64,000 nucleotides of DNA, taken from Halieaceae bacterium. Its GTDB lineage: Bacteria > Pseudomonadota > Gammaproteobacteria > Pseudomonadales > Halieaceae. A model generated the notes under the pieces. It did no database searches, was not told the DNA's origin, and worked only from the letters and a program-made list of their open reading frames with translations. The stretch spans positions 62,001-126,000 of the forward strand of contig CACOYM010000003.1 of the NCBI GenBank assembly GCA_902631395.1, given 5' to 3'. Shown piece by piece: positions 17,410-25,526 of the stretch; positions within the stretch are counted from its first letter, which is position 1, and each line of letters opens with the position of its first letter. The translations under genes were made by a program, and so were the position numbers.

Positions 17410-18198
17410 ATGCTGCAAGCTGTATTTTCGCACGCCAACGGATATCCCTCCGGCGCGTACACGCTTTTGTTTGACGCACTCGAAGAGAGAGGGCTCCCCG
17501 ACGTTACGCCGTTCGATCATCGACCTTTATGGTCTGAGGATCCTGCCCCGACTTTTTTATCGTGGCGAACTTATGCACAGGATCTGATAGATCACCTTGA
17601 GGGCTCAGCGCACCCCATTTGGCTGGTCGGCCATTCAATGGGCGCTGCTGCCGGCGTGCTCGCCAACCAGATGAGGCCCGACCTATTTGCGGGACTTGTT
17701 CTCATTGATCCGGTCCTACCGCCTACCTCAGTGTGGCTCATGGCGCGGGTCATGAATTTTCTGCGACCTAATGGCACTGCGATCGTGCAGCGGGCACTCA
17801 AACGCCCGCACCATTTTGAAAGCTCTGAATCTGCATATTCGTTTTATCGCGCAAAAAGGGTGTTTTCTGATTTCAACGATGAGGCGCTCAAAGCTTATGT
17901 GATGGCTGCGCACAGTGATAATGGTGAGGGCGTAAACCTCCGTTACTCGGGTGCCTGGGAGGCCTGCGTTTATCGATCGGTGCCCAGGGTCGCAGGTGCC
18001 CTTAGGTCCATTGATAAACCCTGTCTAGTAATCGCAGGTGAGCAGTCTAACGTGCTCACGCCGAGAACAGTGAGTTGGATCCAGCGTTGCAACCAATGCA
18101 TCGATTTTCAGGTAACCGAGGGGGGACATTTGTTGCCTTTAGAGGCTCCCGATCGGTGCGCGGACATGGTAGCTTCTTACGTGTTTGCGAACGTTTAA
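17410..18198 (+). CDS. Alpha/beta hydrolase
   Basis: A soluble alpha/beta-fold hydrolase of 262 residues. It opens with FSHANGYPSGAY (oxyanion-hole region), has the nucleophile elbow GHSMGAAAG near residue 76, IDPVLPP, and the C-terminal VTEGGHLLPLEAP with the catalytic His. The DKPCLVIAGEQSNVLTP segment would carry the acid residue region. The fold is certain, the substrate is not: esters, lactones or lipid-like thioesters are all possible. It stands alone, between the psp operon and ppk1. Confidence 0.85.
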   Translation: MLQAVFSHANGYPSGAYTLLFDALEERGLPDVTPFDHRPLWSEDPAPTFLSWRTYAQDLIDHLEGSAHPIWLVGHSMGAAAGVLANQMRPDLFAGLVLIDPVLPPTSVWLMARVMNFLRPNGTAIVQRALKRPHHFESSESAYSFYRAKRVFSDFNDEALKAYVMAAHSDNGEGVNLRYSGAWEACVYRSVPRVAGALRSIDKPCLVIAGEQSNVLTPRTVSWIQRCNQCIDFQVTEGGHLLPLEAPDRCADMVASYVFANV

Positions 18199-18403
18199 AA
18201 ACCGCGCAGCATGCAAGCCTGGTTGAGGCCTAACGTAGCGCTGCGGTCGGCACTAGCGCCTAATTGGTTATTGTCTGGGATGGCAGGTCGTTGCCTTGTT
18301 GGGCTTGTGAGAGAGTAAAGTTCGAGCAGCTAAGCTCGAGCCGATGGGGTCTTGGACTAGGGCCATTGCAACTCGCCAAATCCTCGTTCGGATCCGATGG
18401 TGA

Positions 18404-18421
18404 ATGTCATCAAAGTGTGAG
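18404..18421 (+). promoter_or_regulatory. Weak Pho-box-like sequence upstream of ppk1
   Basis: ATGTCATCAAAGTGTGAG agrees with the 18-base PhoB box (two CTGTCAT-like halves) at about 13 positions. It lies 64 bases before the preferred ppk1 start, a sensible place given that polyphosphate kinase genes are often PhoB-controlled. The match is imperfect, especially in the second half. Confidence 0.22.
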
Positions 18422-18484
18422 TAGGATCGACGGGTGAGAATGAGCGGTGTAAGCGAATCTGCCTCGGAAGACGGGAGGTTACAG

Positions 18485-20629
18485 ATGATTAACCCTGTGC
18501 AATCGCGTTTGGCCGATGTGAACGATCAGATTTTGTTTCCTCGAGAAATTAGCTGGCTGTCGTTCAATGCAAGAGTTTTGCAAGAGGCCCGCAACGTCGA
18601 CGTGCCACTCGTTCAGCGAGTGCGATATCTGGGCATTTTCTCTAACAATCTGGATGAATTTTTCCGTGTCCGCGTGGCTGAAGTGCGCCGTTTGATTTCG
18701 GTCTCCCGTGGGACCGAGCGACAGGCCGCAAAAGATCTCTTGCAATTGATTCAGAGAGAAGTAGTCGCACTTCAAAAAGAGTTCGATGCAATTTATGCGT
18801 CACTGATGAGCGAGCTCCAAAAGCAAAAAATTTTCCTGATTAACGAGCGGCAGCTCGATGAGGGACAGGCCGAGTTTGTGCAGCACTTCTTTCGCAACAC
18901 GGTGTTGCCCGAGTTGGAGCCGATTTTATTGGATGAGTCCCTCGCGATACCCCATCTTGCCGACGAGTCATTATATTTGGCGGTAATGATTAAGAGCCAT
19001 GAAGGAGAGAAATTCGCCGTTTTGGAGGTGCCCTCGGAACAGCTGGGGCGGTTTATTGAGATTCCGAGACAGAAAGGCCGGCGCAAGGGGACGGTTTTCA
19101 TTACCTTGGATAACGTGATTCGAGCATGCTTGCCTCAGGTTTTTCGGGGCGTCTTTAATATTTCCTCGGTCAGGGCTTACTGCTTTAAGTTTTCAAGGGA
19201 TGCTGAGTTGGAACTGGATCCGTCGATTGATGAGAGCTTGATCGAAAAAATGGCATCGAGCCTGAAACAGCGCCGTAAGGCTGATGCGGTCCGTTTCGTT
19301 TACGACAGAACTATGCCGGAGGCCCTGCTAAACGCTTTGCGGAAAAGTTTTGGCTTTGGACGTTACGACAGCATGATTCCTGGAGGCCGATACCACAACT
19401 CAAAGGATTTTTTGTTCTTCCCAAACCCGGGAGGTAAGGCATTGGAGTATCGACCTCACCCTCCGATTAATATTCCCGAGATTGATGACCCGGCCAGTAT
19501 CTTCGATGTTATTCGGGAGAGAGATGTACTGCTTTATTTTCCTTATCACCCGTTCGACTATATCGTCGATGTACTCAAGACCGCGGCACTGGATCCCAGT
19601 GTCTCGTCGATCAAGATCTGCTTGTATCGGACCGCTAATAATTCTCGCATCGCAGAGGCCCTGATTAACGCCTTGCATAATGGCAAGCGTGTTACGGCTG
19701 TAGTGGAGTTGGCCGCGCGTTTTGATGAACATGCAAATATCGAAATAGCGCATCGGCTCACTGAGGCGGGCGTCGAGGTGATCTTCGGCATCCCTGGCCT
19801 TAAGGTTCACTGCAAGCTTTTTTCGATAGAGCGTAAAGAGCAGGGAGTGACTCGTTACTACAGCCATGTTGGCACTGGAAACTTTAACGAGAAGACAGCT
19901 CGTCTCTACACGGATTTTTCTCTGCTTACCTCAGAAAAGACGGTCGGCGAGGATGTTGCGTCTGTTTTCGAGTTCCTTAAATACAACTACCGCATACCCG
20001 AATACAAAACGCTCTTGGTATCCCCGCACAGTTCTCGCTCTGGGCTAATGGCTCGTATAAATCGTGAGATCGAGCATGCGAAGCAGGGGTATCGCGCCAT
20101 GATGACGCTGAAATGCAACAACCTCGTTGATCGCCAATTCACCATGAAATTGTACGAAGCCAGTCAGGCTGGTGTTCAGATCCGCTTGATTGTGCGGGGC
20201 ATGTGCTCATTGCTTCCTGGCGTGAGAGGCATCTCCGACAAAATTCAGGCGATCAGCATCATTGACCGATACCTTGAGCATCCCAGGGTCTATGTTTTCC
20301 ATAATCGGGGAGTACCTGAATATTTATTGGGCTCTGCAGATTTGATGACCCGGAATATCGATTATCGAGTTGAGGTGCTGTGCCCCATTAAAGACCCGGA
20401 TGTTCAGGAAGTGCTCCAGGATATTCTGGATCAGCAATGGCATGACAACGTTAAAGCGCGCGTGCTGAATGAGGCTCAGGATAATAAGATGGTGGGGAGA
20501 GCCAAGACTGCCACGGCGCTGCGCTCCCAGGAAACGATTCATCGTTACTTGCAAACAGGCAGGAAGCCCAGAATGCCACGCTCGCTGATGAGGCAGGTCT
20601 CACGCCGCCGAAGATCGATCTCTGGCTGA
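18485..20629 (+). CDS. ppk1: Polyphosphate kinase 1
   Basis: PPK1, which makes inorganic polyphosphate from ATP at the inner membrane. The protein opens with the PPK N-terminal domain (PREISWLSFNARVLQEA, FSNNLDEFFRVRVAEVRR), then YFPYHPFDYIVDVLKTAALDP, the active-site KVHCKLF with the autophosphorylated His, and the second catalytic domain with GTGNFNEKTARLYTDF and HNRGVPEYLLGSADLMTRN. The start at 18485 is chosen because GGGAGG sits six bases upstream; in-frame GTG 18434 and ATG 18440 lack such a site. About 714 residues, normal for the family. Confidence 0.96.
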   Translation: MINPVQSRLADVNDQILFPREISWLSFNARVLQEARNVDVPLVQRVRYLGIFSNNLDEFFRVRVAEVRRLISVSRGTERQAAKDLLQLIQREVVALQKEFDAIYASLMSELQKQKIFLINERQLDEGQAEFVQHFFRNTVLPELEPILLDESLAIPHLADESLYLAVMIKSHEGEKFAVLEVPSEQLGRFIEIPRQKGRRKGTVFITLDNVIRACLPQVFRGVFNISSVRAYCFKFSRDAELELDPSIDESLIEKMASSLKQRRKADAVRFVYDRTMPEALLNALRKSFGFGRYDSMIPGGRYHNSKDFLFFPNPGGKALEYRPHPPINIPEIDDPASIFDVIRERDVLLYFPYHPFDYIVDVLKTAALDPSVSSIKICLYRTANNSRIAEALINALHNGKRVTAVVELAARFDEHANIEIAHRLTEAGVEVIFGIPGLKVHCKLFSIERKEQGVTRYYSHVGTGNFNEKTARLYTDFSLLTSEKTVGEDVASVFEFLKYNYRIPEYKTLLVSPHSSRSGLMARINREIEHAKQGYRAMMTLKCNNLVDRQFTMKLYEASQAGVQIRLIVRGMCSLLPGVRGISDKIQAISIIDRYLEHPRVYVFHNRGVPEYLLGSADLMTRNIDYRVEVLCPIKDPDVQEVLQDILDQQWHDNVKARVLNEAQDNKMVGRAKTATALRSQETIHRYLQTGRKPRMPRSLMRQVSRRRRSISG

Positions 20630-20645
20630 CAAACTCGATTTATCG

Positions 20646-21506
20646 TTAGGTGCCATCAAATAGCCATGGAGTCAGTTCCGCTTGGTTCAGTATGACGATC
20701 TGCTGAGCATGAGGGTGTCGATCCTCTGGATTAAGGTTAATTTGTAACAACTTGATCACGTAGGGGAGTAACCTTGCGCGGGCTCGCAGCGATAAACGCA
20801 GGTCCAGCATGTCGAAATCGTGTGCCACTACTTGTTGCTGTTGCTCTGATAGCCTCGGGTCGGGAGCAATCCTAACTTCCACGTACTTGTGCCAATCCGA
20901 ATCATTTTCAGCGGTGTGCTCTGAAGAATCCATGATGTCGGGCTCGCCCCGGAATCTACTGAGGACAAAATCTCGGTAGTCTTGATTTTTCTCGCACCAG
21001 CCGCGGACGTGCCAGCGCAATCCAGTCCAAACCAAAGTGTGTGGCACGATGACGCGCCCCTCTCTGTTGGGCCGGTTTAGCGAAACGTAGTCTACGTCCA
21101 CGCGACGGTGATCACGCGCAGCCTGCAGTAGAGGCCGCAAAATGAGCGGCGGTATATGTCGGCGTGGTGCGGTGAGTGCCTCGGTACTGAGAAACGCCTG
21201 AGGCAGTTGGCCGAGAATCTGCTGCATGTCACCGAAGCCTGCTACGATCTCCAGATACTCTTCGGCCTCCCCTCGGCTGACTTTGGGTGCGAAGTCAGCG
21301 CTGGGGCGGTAGCCTTTTGCATTCGGATCATATTCTAGGTTGCCCGGTCCGATCGAGCGCTTGTAGTTGCTTATATCTTTGCTTGCCTGCTGGCGACCGA
21401 TGCCAAACACGTCACACAGATGTCGTGTTGTGAGCCGCCCTTCCCACATCGCGACGATTTCGATAAGGCGGTATCTGAGCAGTTGTTCCCAGCGTGTGTT
21501 GCTCAT
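20646..21506 (-). CDS. WYL-domain transcriptional regulator, CapW/BrxR-like
   Basis: A 286-residue regulator with an N-terminal winged helix-turn-helix (RYRLIEIVAMWEGRLTTRHL, FGIGRQQASKDISNYKRS), a central WYL domain (about 115-200: VDVDYVSLN, VPHTLVWTGLRWHVRGWCE, FVLSRF) and a C-terminal WCX-like part. This layout and the GIGRQQASKDI helix are those of CapW and BrxR, regulators that often control CBASS or BREX phage defence. No defence genes are visible here: neighbours are ppk1 (convergent) and a drug exporter. It may sense nucleic acid or a nucleotide ligand; its target here is unknown. Confidence 0.85.
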   Translation of the reverse strand: MSNTRWEQLLRYRLIEIVAMWEGRLTTRHLCDVFGIGRQQASKDISNYKRSIGPGNLEYDPNAKGYRPSADFAPKVSRGEAEEYLEIVAGFGDMQQILGQLPQAFLSTEALTAPRRHIPPLILRPLLQAARDHRRVDVDYVSLNRPNREGRVIVPHTLVWTGLRWHVRGWCEKNQDYRDFVLSRFRGEPDIMDSSEHTAENDSDWHKYVEVRIAPDPRLSEQQQQVVAHDFDMLDLRLSLRARARLLPYVIKLLQINLNPEDRHPHAQQIVILNQAELTPWLFDGT

Positions 21507-21600
21507 ATTGTCCCTTCAGTTTTGCGTTGCGCTCTGACTTGGTGAAGTGTTGTTAGCCATTTTGGTGTGACAGTCCTTGGCATCATCCCACAAGAAAACG

Positions 21601-22809
21601 TTACTGAAGAAACGCACTTTGTTTTGCGGTGCCTCGTGACAAGATAAATCCTCCGACCGCGATGATGGCACAAATCAAAGTGATCATCGCCGGCTCAATC
21701 AATCTGCCACGGTAAAGGGTGCCCGCTACTGCACCTATTGCTGCAGCGATAAGCGCATGGGTAGAGCCGTAAACGGCAGAAGCAGCACCGGCGCGTTCTG
21801 TGTACAACGAAATAGCGCCCATAGAGGCATTGGCCGAAGTCAGACCCACGCCAAGGAAGAATAGCGACGACAATCCTGCCATGAGTGCGAGGAACTGTTC
21901 GGCCGAGGGTGCCAGAATGGTTATGATGGCGGCGGTGAGCAGACTGATAAGCAGACCAGTCCGAAGCGTGGCGTCAAGACCAAACCTTACGACGACCCGT
22001 GCGTTGATAAGGCTACCCGTCATGAAGCCCAGCACAGTCAACGCAAATGCAACTCCAAACTGTTCGGTCTGGATGTTAAAGACATCGGGTAAAAAATACG
22101 CCACCGTCGACAGGTAGCAAAATACAGCGGCAAACGAAAAAGATCCCGCCAACTGATAGCCCAAGAACGTGGGGTTACAGAGCATCTCTCTGAATCCCGT
22201 AAGCACTCCCCTGATAGTCAGTTTCGGTGCACCATGCGCCGGGGCGGTCTCCGGAAAACGAATCAGTGCGGTGAGAATGATGAGAGCAAATATGGCCAGT
22301 GCCAGGAACACGGCAGGCCATTGGAAAAACCGCAATACGAGAACTCCAATGCTTGGAGCCACCAAGGGGATCACTGCCATAGCGCCTGACAGAGCCGACA
22401 TAACCTGAGCGGCTCGATTTCCCTCATAGCGGTCCCTGACGATCGCGCGCGCGATGACGGGGCCACTGGCTGCCGCTGCGCCTTGCAGGCCTCGGAACGC
22501 CCACATCATTTCCATACTCTGTGCCACTGCGCAGAGCACCGATGTGACGAGGAAACACAGCGTCCCTGTGCGCACCACCGGCAAGCGACCAAAGTGATCC
22601 GATAATGGACCGAAAACAAGCTGTCCAAGAGCCAGGCCAATCATGAATACGCTGAGTGTCAGCTGGCCGTCAGCTTGATTACCTGCTAGGTCGGCGATCA
22701 TGTACGGAATAGCGGGTAGATAGAGGTCTGTGCCGATTGCGGCATACGCCACAAGTCCGACAAGTGTGGTGTAAGTCAGAAGCTCCCCAGCTTGGGGCGG
22801 TGGTTTCAA
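21601..22809 (-). CDS. Bcr/CflA-type multidrug efflux MFS transporter
   Basis: A 402-residue major-facilitator protein with twelve predicted membrane spans. Typical features are the GTDLYLPAIPYMIADL opening of the Bcr/CflA group, motif A in LVFGPLSDHFGRLPV and the RAIVRDRYEG loop between helices 4 and 5. Such proteins export drugs or small peptides by proton antiport. Its ATG overlaps by four bases the stop of the preceding 117-residue gene, so the two are translationally coupled. The downstream WYL regulator gene on the same strand could be co-transcribed. Confidence 0.88.
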   Translation of the reverse strand: MKPPPQAGELLTYTTLVGLVAYAAIGTDLYLPAIPYMIADLAGNQADGQLTLSVFMIGLALGQLVFGPLSDHFGRLPVVRTGTLCFLVTSVLCAVAQSMEMMWAFRGLQGAAAASGPVIARAIVRDRYEGNRAAQVMSALSGAMAVIPLVAPSIGVLVLRFFQWPAVFLALAIFALIILTALIRFPETAPAHGAPKLTIRGVLTGFREMLCNPTFLGYQLAGSFSFAAVFCYLSTVAYFLPDVFNIQTEQFGVAFALTVLGFMTGSLINARVVVRFGLDATLRTGLLISLLTAAIITILAPSAEQFLALMAGLSSLFFLGVGLTSANASMGAISLYTERAGAASAVYGSTHALIAAAIGAVAGTLYRGRLIEPAMITLICAIIAVGGFILSRGTAKQSAFLQ

Positions 22810-23159
22810 TTCAAGGTCGCGCTTTGGAGCTCTACAACTGGACAGTTTTCCGGTACGAAAAATTGCCCGTTCTCTGCGTCCATCACATCTAGGCCAATCG
22901 CCTTGTTATTGGAAAAAAGGGCCACGCGCATCACGTAAGTGGCGTGCTGGTTCTTCATCTCCATGAGCTGAAATAACTGGACCTCTGCACCTTCTGCGTC
23001 TGCTGCCTGTGAAGCGACTTGCTCCATGTAGGTTTTGGCCTGTTTGGCCTCCATGGGCGTCAACGGTTTTTCCAGAATGGCATTGAGCATGGCACTGACG
23101 GACGCCTGATTGTGCTCTGCCAACAGCGTTGACTGCACTTTAGTCTGCAGTTCGGTCAT
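22806..23159 (-). CDS. Hypothetical protein, 117 residues
   Basis: A soluble 117-residue protein of unknown family. The first half is helical and polar (KVQSTLLAEHNQASVSAML, MEAKQAKTYMEQVASQ), the second looks like a small beta-rich domain (YVMRVALFSNNKAIGLDV). No signal peptide or metal motif is seen. It has a good AGAGGGA ribosome site and is coupled to the Bcr/CflA transporter gene by an ATGA overlap, so a role linked to that exporter is possible but unproven. Confidence 0.6.
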   Translation of the reverse strand: MTELQTKVQSTLLAEHNQASVSAMLNAILEKPLTPMEAKQAKTYMEQVASQAADAEGAEVQLFQLMEMKNQHATYVMRVALFSNNKAIGLDVMDAENGQFFVPENCPVVELQSATLN

Positions 23160-23425
23160 GTTTTTCCCTCTGGATAAGATTCAGGCAGTCGCGCGAGCGG
23201 CGCGTAGTGTAGCATCGTTTCGCGATCAGCCGTAATTTTAAAAAAATATATTAAAAACAACGCTTTAAAGTATTTATTTTGGTTTTTTTCATGTATGAGA
23301 AGTGCCGGTTGCAGATTCATAATCAAACCTATCACCGTTCGAATATGCGCTTCCCTGCGGTTTGCCAGTGCAACATTTCATTGGGCCAGTAGCACGCTCT
23401 GCTCAATAACCACCGCACCTGTTTC

Positions 23426-23454
23426 TTGACCTTTGATTTCACTAAACCTAAGCT
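23426..23454 (+). promoter_or_regulatory. Sigma-70 promoter of the tRNA-Arg gene
   Basis: TTGACC (-35), a 17-base spacer and TAAGCT (-10) end eight bases before the mature tRNA. The GC-rich stretch just after the -10 is typical of stringently controlled stable-RNA promoters. Confidence 0.65.
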
Positions 23455-23462
23455 TCGCGCCT

Positions 23463-23539
23463 CCGCCCGTAGCTCAGCTGGATAGAGCACCAGGCTTCGA
23501 ACCTGGGTGTCGGGAGTTCGAATCTCTCCGGGCGGGCCA
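23463..23539 (+). tRNA. tRNA-Arg (anticodon TCG)
   Basis: A complete 77-base tRNA. The acceptor arms CCGCCCG and CGGGCGG pair perfectly, the D arm is GCTC...GAGC, the anticodon stem CCAGG/CCTGG closes loop CTTCGAA with anticodon TCG at 23497-23499, the variable loop is GTGTC and the T arm carries TTCGAAT. The discriminator G and the CCA end are encoded. It reads CGA (and related) arginine codons. Confidence 0.95.
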
Positions 23540-23580
23540 CCTCTCCTCACGCCTACTCGCAAGGTGTTGAAAACGCTACC

Positions 23581-23596
23581 CATATAAATTTATATG
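23581..23596. repeat. Perfect 16-base AT-rich palindrome
   Basis: CATATAAATTTATATG is a perfect palindrome about 40 bases after the tRNA gene. It might be an operator or a structural element; it lacks the GC stem and T-run of a terminator. Confidence 0.4.
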
Positions 23597-23731
23597 CCGC
23601 CCATAAAACGAAGCTACCGACCCTGTATCGTTGTTAAGCAGAGAGCAATATGGACATGTGATCCTAGGTTAGTGGCGTGGGCTCTGACTTGACCTTAAAT
23701 TGTGACCTCGACCAAGGGCTGCGCATCATTT

Positions 23732-24763
23732 TTAAAGACTTTCTTCAGGTCTAAGATCCATCGCCACCACATTTTTGCCAATCGTCGCGCCGCGCATCAT
23801 CTCGCTGTAGGCCCAGCCAGCGTTCGGCAAGCCCTGAGTGATGTTCTCAAGGATTTTGATTTCTCCTGAACGGACCCACTCATGGAGCTGCTGTGAGGCA
23901 GCGGGTACCTTGTCCATATACGTATAGAGCAGGAAGCCCTTCATGGTGAGTTCTCTCTCCACTAGCTTCCACATATTGTAGATCGGGGTTGGATTGTCTT
24001 GGTGGTTATAGTCGCTGATCATGCCGCAGCCAATTACTCGGCCAAACGTCTTCATGCACTGCAGGGCTGCGTCGAGTGTATTGCCCCCGACATTGTCAAA
24101 GTAGACGTCGACGCCCTCGGGACAAGCGTCAGTGATAGCTGTTTTGAGATCGCCGCAGGATTTGTAATTGATCGCTGCGGAAGCACCGAGGGTTTGAGTT
24201 ATAAGAGTCGCCTTATCGTCGCCGCCAACAACGCCCACAACTTTACAACCTCGCAGGTTTGCAATCTGGGTTGCCATCGAACCGGTCGCGCCTGCGGCAG
24301 CGCTAATCAGCACTGTCTCGCCCGCTTGAATTTTGCCTATTTCGTGAAGCCCTACGTATGCAGTGTGCCCTGAGCCTCCCAAGCCACCAGAGTAGTAGGA
24401 GAGTGGGATGTCGGGCTCAGGTGACAACTTTGACAGCAGAGCGGTGTTGGCGTCGCTGAGTGAATAATCCTCCCAGTGATGCAAACCAAAAATAATATCC
24501 CCAGATTCAAAGCCGTCTAGGTGCGAGGAGATGACTTTGGCCACCGAAGGGCCTCTTATTGCGCCGCCTAGAGGGATCGGCTCAAAGTAATTGGCTATAC
24601 CGTCGAGCCAACTGCGAATAGCGGCTTCGAGCGAGAAGAATAGATTGCGCACCAGCATCTGCCCTTCGCCGGGTTCTGCGACGGATGTCTCGATCAGTTC
24701 AAAGTCCTCGGGCAGTGGCACACCGGTTGGATAACTCTTTAAAACGACTTGTCGATTGAGCAT
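23732..24763 (-). CDS. NADP-dependent MDR oxidoreductase (CurA/prostaglandin reductase-like)
   Basis: A 343-residue zinc-free medium-chain dehydrogenase/reductase that reduces the double bond of enones. It opens NRQVVLKSYPTGVPLPEDFEL, as in CurA and leukotriene B4 dehydrogenases, and shows the nucleotide-binding VLISAAAGATGSMATQIANL, followed by GVDVYFDNVGG and MKGFLLY. No structural or catalytic zinc cysteines are present. The start at 24763 fits the family; an in-frame ATG at 24835 would add 24 atypical residues. It lies divergent from the SnoaL/Rieske pair. Confidence 0.86.
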   Translation of the reverse strand: MLNRQVVLKSYPTGVPLPEDFELIETSVAEPGEGQMLVRNLFFSLEAAIRSWLDGIANYFEPIPLGGAIRGPSVAKVISSHLDGFESGDIIFGLHHWEDYSLSDANTALLSKLSPEPDIPLSYYSGGLGGSGHTAYVGLHEIGKIQAGETVLISAAAGATGSMATQIANLRGCKVVGVVGGDDKATLITQTLGASAAINYKSCGDLKTAITDACPEGVDVYFDNVGGNTLDAALQCMKTFGRVIGCGMISDYNHQDNPTPIYNMWKLVERELTMKGFLLYTYMDKVPAASQQLHEWVRSGEIKILENITQGLPNAGWAYSEMMRGATIGKNVVAMDLRPEESL

Positions 24764-24911
24764 CTTCTTTTTCGCTTTGCTGATACCGTTTGTTATTCGC
24801 ACAGTGGCGTAGAGACGTGATATTGTCCGGGTCAAAAAATTGGGCGCTAGTCTAGTGTCTACAGAAAAAGTGTGGTTCGCTCGATACCACTGAAACGGAG
24901 AGGTAGCGGTA

Positions 24912-25526
24912 ATGGGCTATGCTGTGCACCGACTGCTAATAATCAACGCGCTACTACACTTGTGCATCGTGGTATCCGCTGTTAAGGCTGATGAGCATGA
25001 TGTCGCCATTATGGTGGCCAAGCAAAATATTGAATATTTGCAGCGATTGTACGCGCGAGCCACTGACCAGATCGGAACCAATTTGCCGGAGAATATAGAG
25101 GCTGGCCGGGAGGTTTATCACCGGATATTCACCTCTGACGCGACGATTAGGGCCAGCGATCCCAGCGGCTCGCAATTTTCTGTGACGGGTCCGGATGAGT
25201 GGGTCAAAGTGGTCGACGGTGCGCTCTCTGTTTTTGACTCGACGCAGCACCTGTTAGGCACGCAGATCGTAGAGTTAGAGAGCATGCCCGATGCTGACGG
25301 GCGGGCTGGCAAGGGCAAAATGAGTAGTTTCCTGCAGGCGTGGCATCAAGATGATGACCGCGTTATCGATATTTATTTGGGCACTTATTTCAGCAAAGTT
25401 CGATACACCAAAGGAGTGGGCTGGCAAATATATGATATGCAGCTCGAGAAGGTGGCCGGCGAAGTCATTCACAAGCGCCCACAGAGCCCTGAACTGAAAA
25501 TAACCAGTGAACTGGATAGAAAATGA
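24912..25526 (+). CDS. Exported SnoaL/NTF2-like protein upstream of a Rieske oxygenase
   Basis: A 204-residue protein with an N-terminal signal peptide (core LLIINALLHLCIVVS, likely cut after VKA), then an NTF2-like cone fold: NIEYLQRLYARATDQIG helix, IFTSDATIRASDP, FSVTGPDEWVKVV and a C-terminal beta sheet ending GWQIYDMQLEKVAGEV. Rieske oxygenase beta subunits also use this fold, but an exported one is not expected to partner a cytoplasmic alpha subunit. The gene overlaps the Rieske gene by four bases (ATGA). GAGAGGTAG lies upstream of the ATG. Confidence 0.7.
   Translation: MGYAVHRLLIINALLHLCIVVSAVKADEHDVAIMVAKQNIEYLQRLYARATDQIGTNLPENIEAGREVYHRIFTSDATIRASDPSGSQFSVTGPDEWVKVVDGALSVFDSTQHLLGTQIVELESMPDADGRAGKGKMSSFLQAWHQDDDRVIDIYLGTYFSKVRYTKGVGWQIYDMQLEKVAGEVIHKRPQSPELKITSELDRK

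Noticed and set aside
20646-23159. A phage-defence island around the WYL regulator
   Set aside because: Neighbours are ppk1, a drug exporter and a small unknown protein; no nuclease, cyclase or methyltransferase is present.
23463-23539. tRNA-Arg as an attachment site of an integrated element
   Set aside because: No integrase, no repeated tRNA 3' end and no mobile genes are seen on either side.
23332-23583. Minus-strand 83-codon frame
   Set aside because: It is antisense to the tRNA gene and its promoter.
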